From contig JBBPBK010000045.1 of the NCBI GenBank assembly GCA_039720395.1, positions 62,001 to 126,000 on the forward strand: a DNA stretch of 64,000 nt, written 5' to 3'. The stretch's first letter is position 1. Each line of letters starts with the position of its first letter. Positions 23,483 to 35,030 of the stretch are shown here, one piece after another. Origin of the DNA: Liquidambar formosana. Lineage: Eukaryota > Streptophyta > Magnoliopsida > Saxifragales > Altingiaceae. The notes beneath the pieces were generated by a model, which ran no database searches, was not told the origin of the DNA, and saw nothing but the letters and a program-made list of their open reading frames with translations. The translations under genes were made by a program, and so were the position numbers.

Positions 23483-23690
23483 CACTCGACTTGGGCCTCC
23501 GTTGAGGTCAGCCCTCTTTATAGGGTCCGACATCACCCGATTTGGGCCTCCGTTGAGGTCAGCCCTCTTTATAGGGTCTGACATCACCCGATTTGGGCCC
23601 TCGTTGAGGTCAGCCCTCTTTATAGGGTCCGAAATCACTTCCGTGGGCCTCTGCTGAGGTCAACCCTTTTGTTATAGGGTTCGATAACGC
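23483..23690. repeat. 51-bp minisatellite, about four copies
   Basis: The word GTTGAGGTCAGCCC recurs at 23501, 23552 and 23603 (period 51), with a fourth diverged copy ending near 23690. It lies between the PMD gene and the 3' LTR. Confidence 0.85.
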
Positions 23691-23960
23691 CTTATTGCCC
23701 TTCGTCAAGGACAGTTCCTCATAAGCCCGAGATGGCTATTTTCTTTAACTCATACACTTATACCCCACAGCACTGCCCAGGTATGCTTTTATTTTTGCAC
23801 GAACTACGGTGGGTCTGATCCCTTTCAAAGGGTACGTAGGTAGTTGGGTGATTCCTAACTCGACCCATTGCATGTGTGTACTTCGATTTCGATTTGGTCA
23901 GTTGGTAAAAATGGACGGGTCTATGAAGTCTTCCGATATTACTCATAAACGAGTATAATC

Positions 23961-23974
23961 GAAAGAGGGGCAAC
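23961..23974 (+). other. Polypurine tract of element I
   Basis: GAAAGAGGGGCAAC directly before the 3' LTR; expected primer for plus-strand DNA synthesis. Confidence 0.75.
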
Positions 23975-25647
23975 TGTAGACACCCCATTTTGTACCACCC
24001 AATCAGATCTGAGATCACCCGAGTTGGAATCCCGATGATGAGGTTTATTGTGCGCCCCGAGAAATTGATAAAGCAATTCCCGACGAGACGCTTAGATTGC
24101 AACTTGAAAACTTATCTGTATACCTCACACGTACGCATATGGGTTTAATGCGTACGCATCATGCGTACGCAATAGAAACATATGCGTACGCATCATCTGT
24201 CACTTCCCCATTTTCCAGCACCGATGTTTTCACCCAAGTCTGATCAGCATGGGGTAGAGGGAAAAGATTTCGGCGACCACTTGAATTTGAAATGTATGGG
24301 GAACAAAACAAGGGAACCAGCCGGTTGCTGATTTCCTGGGTCGCACAGGTATGATTTTGGTTTTTAGTGAAGAGAACCGACTTACCGCAGTCTATAAATA
24401 AAGACTCTTCTGAATAGAGAAGGGGGTTCGGAAAAATCATTCGAGTGAATAATATGGAAAGATTGAGAAATCAGTGAGAAAAAACCAGTCAGAAACTTAG
24501 GGAGAAAAAAAGAAATGAAATCATCCATCAAACAAATGCCCAAACACTAGAAAACCAGAAAGAAACCAAGGGAATTTACAGCTGCAATCTAAGGCGATAA
24601 GGTGGGAATTGTTGCATCGATATCGGAGGCACTCAAACCTGAGGGTAAGTTATTCTCATTCTAAAGTTTATTATTCTTGCTTTTAACACTAAAGAATACA
24701 TCGAGGATTAACTATGATATACCCAGTAGATAGGTATCATTAATTATTTTGTTACTTGGTACGGACCGGATAGTCGCCGGGTTGGAAATCCCAGACTTTG
24801 AACTCAAATATGACCATGATTCTGTAAATATCTGCGTAAATGAGTTATGTACGCTTGTAGTATACTATGAAAATTGCAATCCGGGTTTTGAATCATTGAA
24901 AATGGTTAAGAAATGATTGAGATAAGTTAGAAAGAAGTTGGTCCCCAACAAAATGAAAATTGATGCGTGAAATTTCTGTCTACGCCAAGGTTAGAGGAAA
25001 GAACACAGTTAACTTGTACGTACCCAATTAGGTAGGATGCGTACGCATATGGATGCGTACTCATTTGAACTTATTGCATACGCATGTATGCGTACTCATT
25101 AACCCCTATTGCGTACGCACCTATCACCACTCTTTCATTAACTTCAGCTATCATCATGTCTCTTTTTAATATTAAATATTTATGATGATTTACCCTGGTT
25201 TTGGCTAGTTCATTAAATGTTAACTTGTATATATTATTTCATCAAATGGTAACCTGTATATCTAATTTCCTGTATATCCTATTTTGCTATGTATTATAGC
25301 CTCTTTCTCACTTTACTCACATCATTTTTCATGTGATTGGCATGACATTTCATATATTGTGTGCTTATGGATGAAATTCAATTAAATATTCCGGGTTAAA
25401 TATAGCCAACAATCGTTTACGGAGGCCGGTTTTTTTATCGGGCATTGTTGGGTGCTTAACACCTTCCCAACATTGTACCTTAGCTCCAAATTCTGGATCT
25501 CTGGCCCAAATACGTCGAATTTGAGATTGAATTACCCAGAATGGTATGATTAGTTCCCAAGGCTGACTTGGGTGGCGACTCCCGATACGCTAGTGCTTTG
25601 CAATAGCATATACGTCCTAAGGGCCGCATCAGCCCGCGGCGCTTACA
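23975..25647 (+). repeat. 3' LTR of element I (1673 bp)
   Basis: Same length as the 5' LTR. Most differences are transitions, several at CG sites. Five exact TGCGTACGCA copies; the copy matching 8582 has decayed to TGCATACGCA (25075). TATAAATA at 24393-24400. Confidence 0.95.
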
Positions 25648-25652
25648 GCTGT
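25648..25652. repeat. Target site duplication of element I, right
   Basis: GCTGT, identical to 7477-7481. Confidence 0.9.
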
Positions 25653-26163
25653 GCCAAACGCACAGCCTGACATTTGGCATCCCTTATTCGTAACTTATAA
25701 CCAGCCCATCATAGTTAATGATACTGTGGTACACAACCATACAAATGCTGCAGCGGTAGCCGCAGGGCTCCTTACTCCTCGTGACGAAAGGATACTGAAT
25801 GCGAGGTCCGATATGGATCTATTGAGGGATGCCATCGCCCTAAGTGTTCGGGCCACTACAGTCACTTCCAGTATGGCTCAGCGCCTGTACACTAGGAGTG
25901 GGGAAGTCCAAAGGCTAAACAATCAAACTCTCAGCCTTCAAAGAAAGGTCCAACGATCCAGTCGGACAATAAGGACCCTGAAAGAGGAGAACAGAGCTCT
26001 GAAGGAGATGGTGGATGCCTATGCCAGGGGGGTTACACCTAGAGTTGTAGCTCTAGAAGGGTTCGAGGATCAAGTTCGGGAACAATTGGGAAAGCTCCAG
26101 AACGAAGTTCAGAGTCATTCTTCTGGTCCTTCCAGCCCTCCCCAGGATGTTGCCATGGAGTAG
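25648..26163 (+). pseudogene. 3' piece of the O coiled-coil ORF
   Basis: Continues the frame begun at 7435 after the 18-kb insertion and ends with TAG at 26161-26163. No other lesion is visible, so this ORF was intact when element I landed in it. Contains PDIWHP and, after about residue 100, a Leu/Glu/Arg-rich coiled-coil-like part (RLNNQTLSLQRKVQ, RTLKEENRALKEMV). It is antisense to the gag of O. About 187 aa in total without the insertion. Family not recognised. Confidence 0.75.
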
Positions 26164-26376
26164 TACCTTTTCTCTCTTTTTTCCTTCTCTTTTCTTTTCT
26201 TTATTTTTCTCTCTTTTTTTTTTCTGTTATTGAATCTAATGAACACCCCCCTTTTTCCCTCTCAGAATATAGAAGAAGAGTAAATGAACCTAAAAGGATA
26301 TTATATTTCATAAGCTAAAACCAGATTACATATTCTGCACTACTGACTACCATAAGCCAAAATACAAAATACATCT
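26164..26376. other. Pyrimidine-rich spacer in O
   Basis: CT-rich run (26168-26222) then AT-rich sequence, homologous to 10012-10227 in I. No ORF. Confidence 0.5.
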
Positions 26377-26538
26377 TTAACTCTCAAACTGATACATAAA
26401 AATGAGTAGGAACACGATAAGTGCTAGAAATGGAATAATCCTTCGGAATGGAATCTTTACACATGAGCAATAGAAGGCCACTTGGAGTGAGAGTATGGTG
26501 AATAGAACAGCAAAGACGAAGAAATCCCAGGAAAACAT
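26377..26538 (-). CDS. Small two-segment membrane protein ORF (53 aa) of element O
   Basis: Second copy of the ORF at 9850-10011: ATG 26538, same length, same stop, with MFSWDFFVF, two hydrophobic stretches and the KIPFRR loop unchanged. It can also be read with 25 more residues upstream (from 26613), but those are not conserved in I, so the shorter start is preferred. Sense to gag of O, located in its leader. Undamaged although O is older and its gag is frameshifted. Confidence 0.6.
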   Translation of the reverse strand: MFSWDFFVFAVLFTILSLQVAFYCSCVKIPFRRIIPFLALIVFLLIFMYQFES

Positions 26539-26657
26539 TGTGAGGGAGGAGGCTCTGGTAGGGAAAAATGATAGAAATTTATAGGAAGAAATCCCAGGGG
26601 CTAAAAATGGCAAACCCCTCCTTATTGATTTGCAGGTAGTAGCTACTTATAGAAGGG

Positions 26658-26662
26658 ACATC
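26658..26662. repeat. Target site duplication of element X, left
   Basis: ACATC, repeated at 36690-36694. Element I shows the empty site. Confidence 0.92.
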
Positions 26663-28321
26663 TGTTGGGAATCGAACAAGAGGGAAAAATACAAAGGCGG
26701 AATATAAAAATTTTTCCTACGATTCCCAATCCCATGAATCTAACTATGCATAACACAAAATCAAACCCTAACTACGAAGAGGGTTAGAACACTTACAGGA
26801 TTTTTGTCTTCTCCGTTTTGCTCCAAGCTTCTACTCCGGACAGCGGTGAATGAGCAGCCCAAGTGTGCTGCCTCCAACGGTATCCACACCTAGCTAGAGC
26901 TTCAAGCCTTTTCTTTCTTCTTCCTTGTTGTTGCTAGAGGTGGAGAAGAGAGAGAGAGAGAAGAGAGCCTCCAAAGGGCTGGACGGCTAGGGTTTATTGT
27001 GCAAGCCTCTTATGCCATGTCACACATAAGTGTGACTTATATAGGCAGCCCACTAAAGGGGGCTGGCCATGGGGAAGAAACCCTAATAGGGTTATGTGTA
27101 ATGACACTTAATTGCACATTAACCCCTATTATTTGTATCAAATACAAATAGGCCTATAAAGAACTATTCTTTATTCACTAAAACCCTTTCTCTCATAGAC
27201 TTTAAAGCCCTTCTTGCATGATCAGTGTGTGACCCATTGGGTTCACATCATTAAGTAGTAGGAATAGCACGAGGTGTGCACAATGGAACTCTTTCCATTT
27301 AGGGTCTAATTGGAACTCCTTCCAATTCCCTAATTGATTATAACTCACTTATATCAATTAGGGCTTCTACTAACCATGAGTAACACCTAGCATATGGCTC
27401 ATGGTGTGGTCCTTAATGAGGTGAATAGTCATTTACAAAGAACCCTTCTGTTATAGTTTATAGGTTACAATTGCATCCTTCCTTCAACACAATGTCTCCA
27501 ATTGAACTAATAGGACATGGAAGTCTGTCAAGTCCCTAGTTCAATTACTTTATACTCATTCATAGATATCAACTCATTGATGAACTCATGAAACTCTTTT
27601 CATATTCATCCTACCATGGCCATGGATTTAATGAGTTATATTATGAATGCTATATGAGACATTCTCTCTCTTTTTCCTGAGAGTGATGGATCCCTTGTTG
27701 ATCACTCACATGCCTTCATACACATAGCAGTAGGGCCAATGAACACCTTTGCAGACCCCTGAATAGGATCTGCACTTAGTGTTATCAAACTTCTAAAGCT
27801 ACATGTATAAGGCAACTATGGTGTCTCAGGTCTAAGGATTACTTGTACCACTATAACAATGAGAAACTGATTGAAAGGCAGGATAAAAACTCCATTCAGT
27901 TTATCTCATATCTTTGGTCACATTCAGTGTACCTATTCTTATAATAAGCACCCACTTGTTGGTTGTAGTGTCTCCACACAAATAGCTTGAGACTAGCTAT
28001 CCTCCTATAGAGTCAACCTAACAAGTGCTAGTCCTATGGTTCATTACTGTCCATCATAGTGAACCTTCAACTAGGAATGCTTAAGGAGTTTAGTACAGAG
28101 ATATATCTATAGTCTCAAAATTACAACTCTTTGTAATTCTATATTCTCAACTCTAACTCCATGGACATATTATGTAAATATAAATGATGCATATAAACAT
28201 AATAGAATAAGCCCTTTTATTAAATCAATAATAAATGTGACATACATAAATGAAATCAAATGATTGTTCCTAATCCCTAAACAATCATCTCCATGATTGG
28301 CTCTAGGGCATAATCCTAACA
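26663..28321 (-). repeat. 3' LTR of element X (1659 bp)
   Basis: Plus-strand ends TGTTGGGAATC...ATCCTAACA. Nearly identical to 35031-36689; a third, more diverged copy begins at 62695. Confidence 0.93.
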
Positions 28322-28333
28322 ATCTCCCACTTG
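28322..28333 (-). other. Polypurine tract of element X
   Basis: Minus strand CAAGTGGGAGAT, directly before the 3' LTR. Confidence 0.6.
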
Positions 28334-31200
28334 CACTAAAGCCAATCGACCATGTATCGCATACCTATCTTCTCAAGATGTTGGTCTTAGACATAACCAA
28401 TTATGTTTTAAAGCTTTAGTCAGTAGGTCTACAAAAACTTATGTAGATAATATCTTCTGTAATGTATCTATTACCTCTTCCAATGATTCCTCTAATCACT
28501 TGGAATTGTCACTCTACGAGTTTGGACTTTTGATGAGACCGTGATTCCTATACTTGAGCTATAGACCCATTGTTGTCACAAAACAAGGTGTGGGCAACTC
28601 AATGGAAGGAACAACTCTAAGTTCTAAATGAACTTATAGATCCAAACAGTCTCCTAGACAATGCGACAATTAATTCACCCTTAATAATGGAATCCACTGT
28701 ATCTTTCATACAGTTCTTCCATTAAGTATTTCACCAACTAAAGTGAATATAAAATATACCCCATATGGATTATATCCAAATCCATATACCCATCTACTAT
28801 GAGTTTACAATTTCCATATACAATCCAATATTCCAAATTTGAATTGACTGACAACTATTTGTAACAATTACAACATAATAGATATCAGGTTCAATACGTA
28901 GTGTAGAATAAGGCTTCTTAACACTTTAAGAACCTTACTTGCGTTATCCTAGGGCACATGCCCTTGAATAACGAATTCTTATCTGAAGTAAATCAAACCT
29001 CTTTTAGAATTCTCCATGTTGAACTCCTTCAACATTTCAACTATGTTTAATGACTTGGAGATACTTAGCAATCTATATGATCTATCTCTATAGATCTTGT
29101 TGGATGCTTCTACCAAATCTTTCATGAAGAAGTTTTTCTCAAAAACTAAAACTTCACATTAGATAACATTTATATATCATTCATAATGATTATGATGTCA
29201 TCCATACTTAGGATAAAGAAAAACGATCGCACTCCCACTAACCTTTTATACACTCATGGTCCATCTATACAATGAGAGAAATCAAACAATTTGATTACTT
29301 CAACTTTATAGATGTTCTAATTATGAGAACCTTGTAGTCTATTAATAGACTTCTATAACTTACACACTTTTATGGTTTTTCACCATTTGATATAACATCT
29401 TTATATCCTTTTTGACATATCTTATATTCAAAATGTGTGTTTGTAGATAACAAGATCCAAATGGATTTCAGCATAACTATTATCAAACAAGTTTCTTTAT
29501 AGACAACCTTTTGCCTATGTTGAAAACATTCTTAAATAGCCAAGCCTTTTAGGTCTCTACCTGTCCATATTGGATTTAATGACTCTTAGTCATTTCTCAA
29601 GTTGATGTCAAACATCGCCTAATCATAATCAATAGGATTATCTTGGTGATCTTTATCACTAAAGAACAATTCTTTCACATTCTAATAGAGATACAATATC
29701 TCTCTTATGTTAAAGAAATATCCAATTTGATCTATGAAAAGATTGTAGTGTAGTTAAGGGTTTTGTCTCAACAGAGACAAGGGTTGGATCTTTGTTCGTT
29801 TGTGGCTTTACAGACAATTCTATAAATTCTATCTACTTTTGCATCTTTCTTGAATGAACTCTTTCTCAAGAAAATCCAGCGAACATCCTAATGGACAACT
29901 TTTGTTCATTAGGGTAATAGAAATACTATCCCAACCACTTTTGGGATATACCACAATTCAACACTTACTTGACCTTATTTCCAGATTGTCTACATTATGT
30001 TTCCAGACAAACGTAGCACAAGCCCAAGCCTTAACTTCTTTAAGTTGGGTTTCTTCCCATATCATATCTGATATAATTGGGACAAAACTGGAGTGAACCC
30101 TAAATTATCAATATGTAGCAATTTTAAGGTATATCCTAGATGGATACATTAGTAAAACTCATCATGGATCAAACCATATCTTAATAGGGTTCAATTTGTT
30201 CTCTTAGATTCACCATTGAGCTATGGTATTCTAAGATGAGTCTACTATAATTGAATGCATGCTCTACATGACTGTATACATCATAATGTATAGTCAAATT
30301 ATAAATGTAACTCATTCACTTCACCAAGTAAAAGATGGGTTTGGTCATCTCATAACCAAGTCATAATCGTTACATTTAAATGAGAGTCTCTACATCTTTT
30401 GTATTCTCGGAATACGTTGCATTCGCTCTAATTAGTCATTTAAATTCGGAAATCAAATTTCTAGAATGTCTTAAATGACTTAGTTAAGAAATAAGTTCCC
30501 AAAATTAATCTAGCAACTCTTGCTCTATTAAAATTTTTAAAGGTAACTTATTATCTACTTAACTTTCTGCTTCGATTTAGATTATACTAGAATCCAAAAA
30601 CCAAGAAGCAGAACTAACCAACAATTTAGTTTAGAGCATGAACCAAAACTTCAAAAGTTTGGTTCTTCTAGGAAGACTGATACTTTATCAAGTTCCCTTT
30701 ACAATACCTTATAGTTACTACAAAATAATTATATTTCTTTGTCTTTGACTTTTCAAGACTTGCTTTCCTCTATGCTTCCATTTTAAATCACATCTAGCTT
30801 CTCAAGCTATTCTATGTGATTAATCATTTTTCAAAAGAATGATTATTAATAAACAACTTTTATTACATCCTAGTCCAGAAGAAGTCCTTTATAACTACTA
30901 TACTTTATAGTATTATTTTACTCACTATACAACCTTTGTATGTGATGTAGGACATCAAAGGCACTTGCATTGACTAATTTTGCTTCTGAAGCTCATTAGT
31001 CATAAATACTATCATATAGTATGGCAACAAGATGCCAATTGCGCATAGTGTCTTTTTCTTCTTAGGATGTTTTATGGAGGGCCTTTAATAAAAGGCCTAA
31101 TAGCATATAAACAATCTTTTGAAATTGAGAACAATTCTCAATTTCCTAAGTCAATCAAAGAAATCGGGTTTAGTCAAACTATCAATATCCTATATTAGGA
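28334..31200 (-). pseudogene. Decayed Copia pol of element X
   Basis: No frame longer than about 60 codons, but Copia-like fragments can be read on the minus strand. Near 28420-28440: LLTKAL, as at the end of Copia RNase H. Near 29200: MDDIIIIMNDI, a degenerate form of the RT active-site box. 29120-28980: DRSYRLLSISKS and MENSKRGL, the RT region after it. Near 30060-29990: LKEVKAWACATF, from the integrase end. The order integrase, RT, RNase H is that of Copia. Many stops and frameshifts; the end towards 31200 is approximate. Confidence 0.65.
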
Positions 31201-34200
31201 AATAGGGGTTTTGAGGTGAGTAATTAGGTAATCTACATAAACAAAGAATTAGATTTCATTTTTATCCATAATGATTGGGTCTTTAATCATATGGTACCTC
31301 CCACTATTTTATCAAATTCCATACACCCTCTAATGGAATTCGGGAATCTCATTCCTAATGGGGATTGGGGTCCCACTGTGACCTAGAAGCCTCACATGTT
31401 AGTTTCTTGGCTTCTAACCCACAATAAGAAGACAACTCTTTGTCTATTGCTTCATAAGCAAGTTCCAATCATTTTGCCTCTAGGGAACATACACCTCACA
31501 TGTTAGTTTCTTGGAATACTTCCCTAGTTAAGTTAAACCCATCATTCACACAGGTATGTTTCGCCAAATATATACCTCACATGTTAGTTTCTTGGTATAT
31601 ACCAGTTTAGGCACCCCATGATATCTCATATGTGATAGTTTCAAGTAATGTCTTTAACATGGGTAGCTCCTACATGTCTGCAGCCAGGTACCCACATTAA
31701 GGGACGTTAGATGATCCTATAATGATGGAAGGCAATGAAGAATTCATTCCCCAATGACTTCTCCATTTTCAACTTAATATTAAATAAGAGGGGTTTTAAA
31801 GGGTCTCATCAAATTAACATACATCCTATGTATCAAAATTTAAACATATAAATTATGCTATTTATAATCATACATCTCATGCTATTATAAATTATACATC
31901 GCATGCTATTATATATCAACATATATAAAGTACCATATTTTGATATTAGTCCCTAAGTGAATAGGTAACATATATCAAACTATGGTATTGGAGCTAAAAC
32001 AATTATCTCATAAATTAAAGCTCCCACTATGATGATTATGGACTTTGAGAGGATTCAATCCAAGCCAATAGATTGAATCCAAGGTCTAAGGTGGGTGTAG
32101 GTGATCGTAAAATAAACCATTCGTAACATGCATGCTTTCTTGAAAAACTTCTCTAAGCTTTCAAGTCCTTCAATCTATTTATAATCATACATCTCATGCT
32201 ATTATAAATTATACATCGCATGCTATTATATATCAACATATATAAAGTACCATATTTTGATATTAGTCCCTAAGTGAATAGGTAACATATATCAAACTAT
32301 GGTATTGGAGCTAAAACAATTATCTCATAAATTAAAGCTCCCACTATGATGATTATGGACTTTGAGAGGATTCAATCCAAGCCAATAGATTGAATCCAAG
32401 GTCTAAGGTGGGTGTAGGTGATCGTAAAATAAACCATTCGTAACATGCATGCTTTCTTGAAAAACTTCTCTAAGCTTTCAAGTCCTTCAATCTGCTCCCT
32501 TGGCTTGATGGTCTCCACCATTGGCTTGTTAGTCTCCACCATTGGCTTGTTGGGCTCCATCATACTCCTTTGGGTCCACCATGCTCCTTAGTGCGCTCTC
32601 GATTACATAACATTTACATAATATATAGAAAGGGATACATAAGGGGAATGTGGGGTACATAAGAGAATGATAGAGAGAGAGGGAAGGTGGCATGCAAGCC
32701 CCAAATAATAAATTACATCACCATAATAAAATTACAACTCTTGAAAAATTATTACAACCCATTCATAAGACGGCCAATCACAATTGGTTTAAAGGGTATA
32801 GTCCATAATCATCATCCAAACACATACATACAATCTCATTGCATAATGTAAAGAAAAACTGTAAGCATTAAAACATATGGGCATTATGGTAATTCTCTTG
32901 AATGATTTACATTAATCTCATTAATGCATCCTAATCTTATTAGGTTTAAACAAAAATATCCAGAATTAAATAAAGTCTTAACATTTAAGACATTTAGTTT
33001 CAATTAATCAAATTAATAGAAACATATAAAGTTTCCTAAAATAACTCTAATATCCAATATTAGGGTTTCCTTATTTAAATAAAACAATTTCATTTAATTA
33101 AGAATTTCCAGATTTTAATTTAATCCCCAATTGTATTTTAAACCATTTAAAACATTATAAAATTAATCAATATTAATTAAATAATTAACATGGGAATTAA
33201 ATAAAATCAATTAAATGATGAATTAGTGTATTAGGGTTTCCTAAAACCCTAAACCCTAAATGCATAACCCTAAACCCTAAATGCAAGCCCTAATCATTAA
33301 ATGCCTTATGATTGGTCATTTAATGACCAATCATTAAAACCCTAGGTTCATATGGTATTTAATAAAAGGGATTAGGGTTTAATTAATGCCAAATAGGGTA
33401 TTTATTACCCTTAATTAATTACACTAATTAGGGTTATCAAAACCCTAACCCTAGACATCATTAATGGTATTAATTATGCCCTAACAATTAATAACCATGA
33501 TTGGTCATTTAATGACCAATCATTAACTCTTAATTAAGGTAATTAATATTCCAATTAGGGTTCTAATTAATGCCATAATGAAATTAGGGTTTCATCATTA
33601 ACTCAAAATTAGGGTTTCATCCTTAACTCTATGCAGCCGTCACTACCAGGGGGCTGCCTGAGCTTGGCTAGGCTGCCATGGCCACCAACGACTGTGGGAG
33701 GCCATGGCCAGTCATGGGAGAACATCCTAGGGGTGTGGGACAAGCCTCTGGACATGTGAGAAGTGGTGGAAGTGGCTGCCATTATCAAGAACAATCAGGG
33801 TTTCCAAAACCCATTGCTGGAGCCATTGTTGCAGACCTTGAAGGTCACAATAGCTTCTAAATCCTTATCAATTCGACTCCTCCATTGAAACCAGCTTTTG
33901 TATCATGTCCCTACATGAAATACTAAGCTAATAGAAGAGGTTTGGATGATCAAATCATCACCAATTGTTCTAAACAATTAAAACAACAGTAGGCTGCCCA
34001 GAATTTGACAGCACACTGTCCATGGTCAGAAATTGATTTAAAACACAGCAAGATGAATGAATTAGGCTACCAAACGAATTTTCCCAGTATCCTACATGTC
34101 TTAGGAAACTAATGCAATTGGTTTCATGCAATTTGGAGTTCCCTAACTCAAGTTCTAATCAAAACTCCATTGATGACTTTTCTGCAGAGAAAATCTGCTT

Positions 34201-35016
34201 TGCTGTTCATGAAAAATTTTCAAACTTTTTGAATCTTTTTCCATCAAAACCTTTTTGAAACTTAAAGAAAATCATATGCACATGATATATAATGATCCTA
34301 CAATGATCTTCCATCATAAATACAGCAGCTTTAATTAGAATTAATTGCAAGAACCTTAGGGTTCTAAAACCCAGATTCAGCCTCCATGGTGTTCTTCTCC
34401 TTCTTCCTTCTGTTCTAGCATCTTAATCCAATTATGATGCATCTAAATGCTTGGGAACCTTTCCCTACCATGTCTAGAACATAACCCAAGTGGTGGCAAC
34501 CATTTCCATGCCTTTGATCTCCATCAATAACTCAAAGTTGTGGCTATTGCATCATTCCCGAGCAAAACTGTCTTTCCAGACAGCCTGTAGTAAAAAATTC
34601 ATAACTTTCACTACAGAACTCGGATTGACGCATCGTTTGTTGGGTTGGAAAGCTTATTCAAAGAGCTTTCTAACCATATATGGCTCGAAAATTTTGGAGA
34701 AGAACTCTGAATTCGCCAGGCAAAACAAGATGACGGTTTTTCATGGCAACCATGAAAACTGTTCATAACAGTTTTATAAAACCCTAGTTTCCTTATTCTT
34801 CTTCTCCAAACTCAAACCCTATGCAACCTATTGCATCCATGGATACACTTAACCATCAATTAGAAGAGGAGTAGAAGAGAATTGACCTAGGGTTCCAAAC
34901 CCTAGGTTCAGCCATGGAGGAAAACCAATTATGCAGAAAAAATTTTCCAGATTTTTGAATCATTCAACTACACCATAATTACCAGCCCATATGTATTTTG
35001 TATTATGCATAATCAT
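31201..35016 (-). other. Non-coding leader side of element X
   Basis: AT-rich, no gag found. Contains three copies of CTCACATGTTAGTTTCTTGG (31393-31600), the 317-bp tandem duplication, telomere-like CCCTAAACCCTAAA words at 33247-33285, and two identical 25-bp near-palindromes (33309-33333, 33498-33522). Several GATGG/TTGGCTTGTT repeats lie at 32500-32580. Confidence 0.55.
31860..32493. repeat. 317-bp tandem duplication in element X
   Basis: TTTATAATCATACATCTCAT starts at 31861 and again at 32178; the two units are almost identical up to CAAGTCCTTCAATCT. Recent, because the copies have hardly diverged. Confidence 0.9.
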
Positions 35017-35029
35017 GGCTCTGATACCA
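35017..35029 (-). other. Primer binding site of element X
   Basis: Minus strand TGGTATCAGAGCC, one base after the 5' LTR; complementary to the 3' end of plant initiator tRNA-Met. Confidence 0.9.
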
Positions 35030-35030
35030 C

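Larger units (their letters stand above)
7482..25647 (+). mobile_element. Element I: complete 18.2-kb Tat-type Gypsy element with extra ORFs
   Basis: Two LTRs of equal length (1673 bp, about 27 differences by eye, no indels), 5-bp TSD GCTGT, primer binding site, polypurine tract, and one gag-pol frame with protease, RT, RNase H, archaeal-like second RNase H and integrase. The second RNase H is the mark of the Tat lineage. Extra ORFs lie on both sides of gag-pol: a sense small membrane ORF and an antisense coiled-coil ORF before gag, and two antisense genes after integrase. Extra ORFs in Tat elements, often antisense, are a known phenomenon. This copy is disabled by three stops in gag-pol but is otherwise nearly undamaged. 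Confidence 0.95.

Noticed and set aside
23129..23638. Minus-strand frame of 169 codons with 17-residue repeats
   Set aside because: It is made by the 51-bp minisatellite and runs into the upstream side of the PMD gene; no support as a separate gene.
33240..33296. CCCTAAACCCTAAA words as an interstitial telomere
   Set aside because: Only two short interrupted copies in an AT-rich leader full of TTAGGGTTT-like words; too little to call telomeric.
34490..34768. Plus-strand frame of 92 codons in element X
   Set aside because: Antisense to the element, no domain, no partner; likely chance in the leader.
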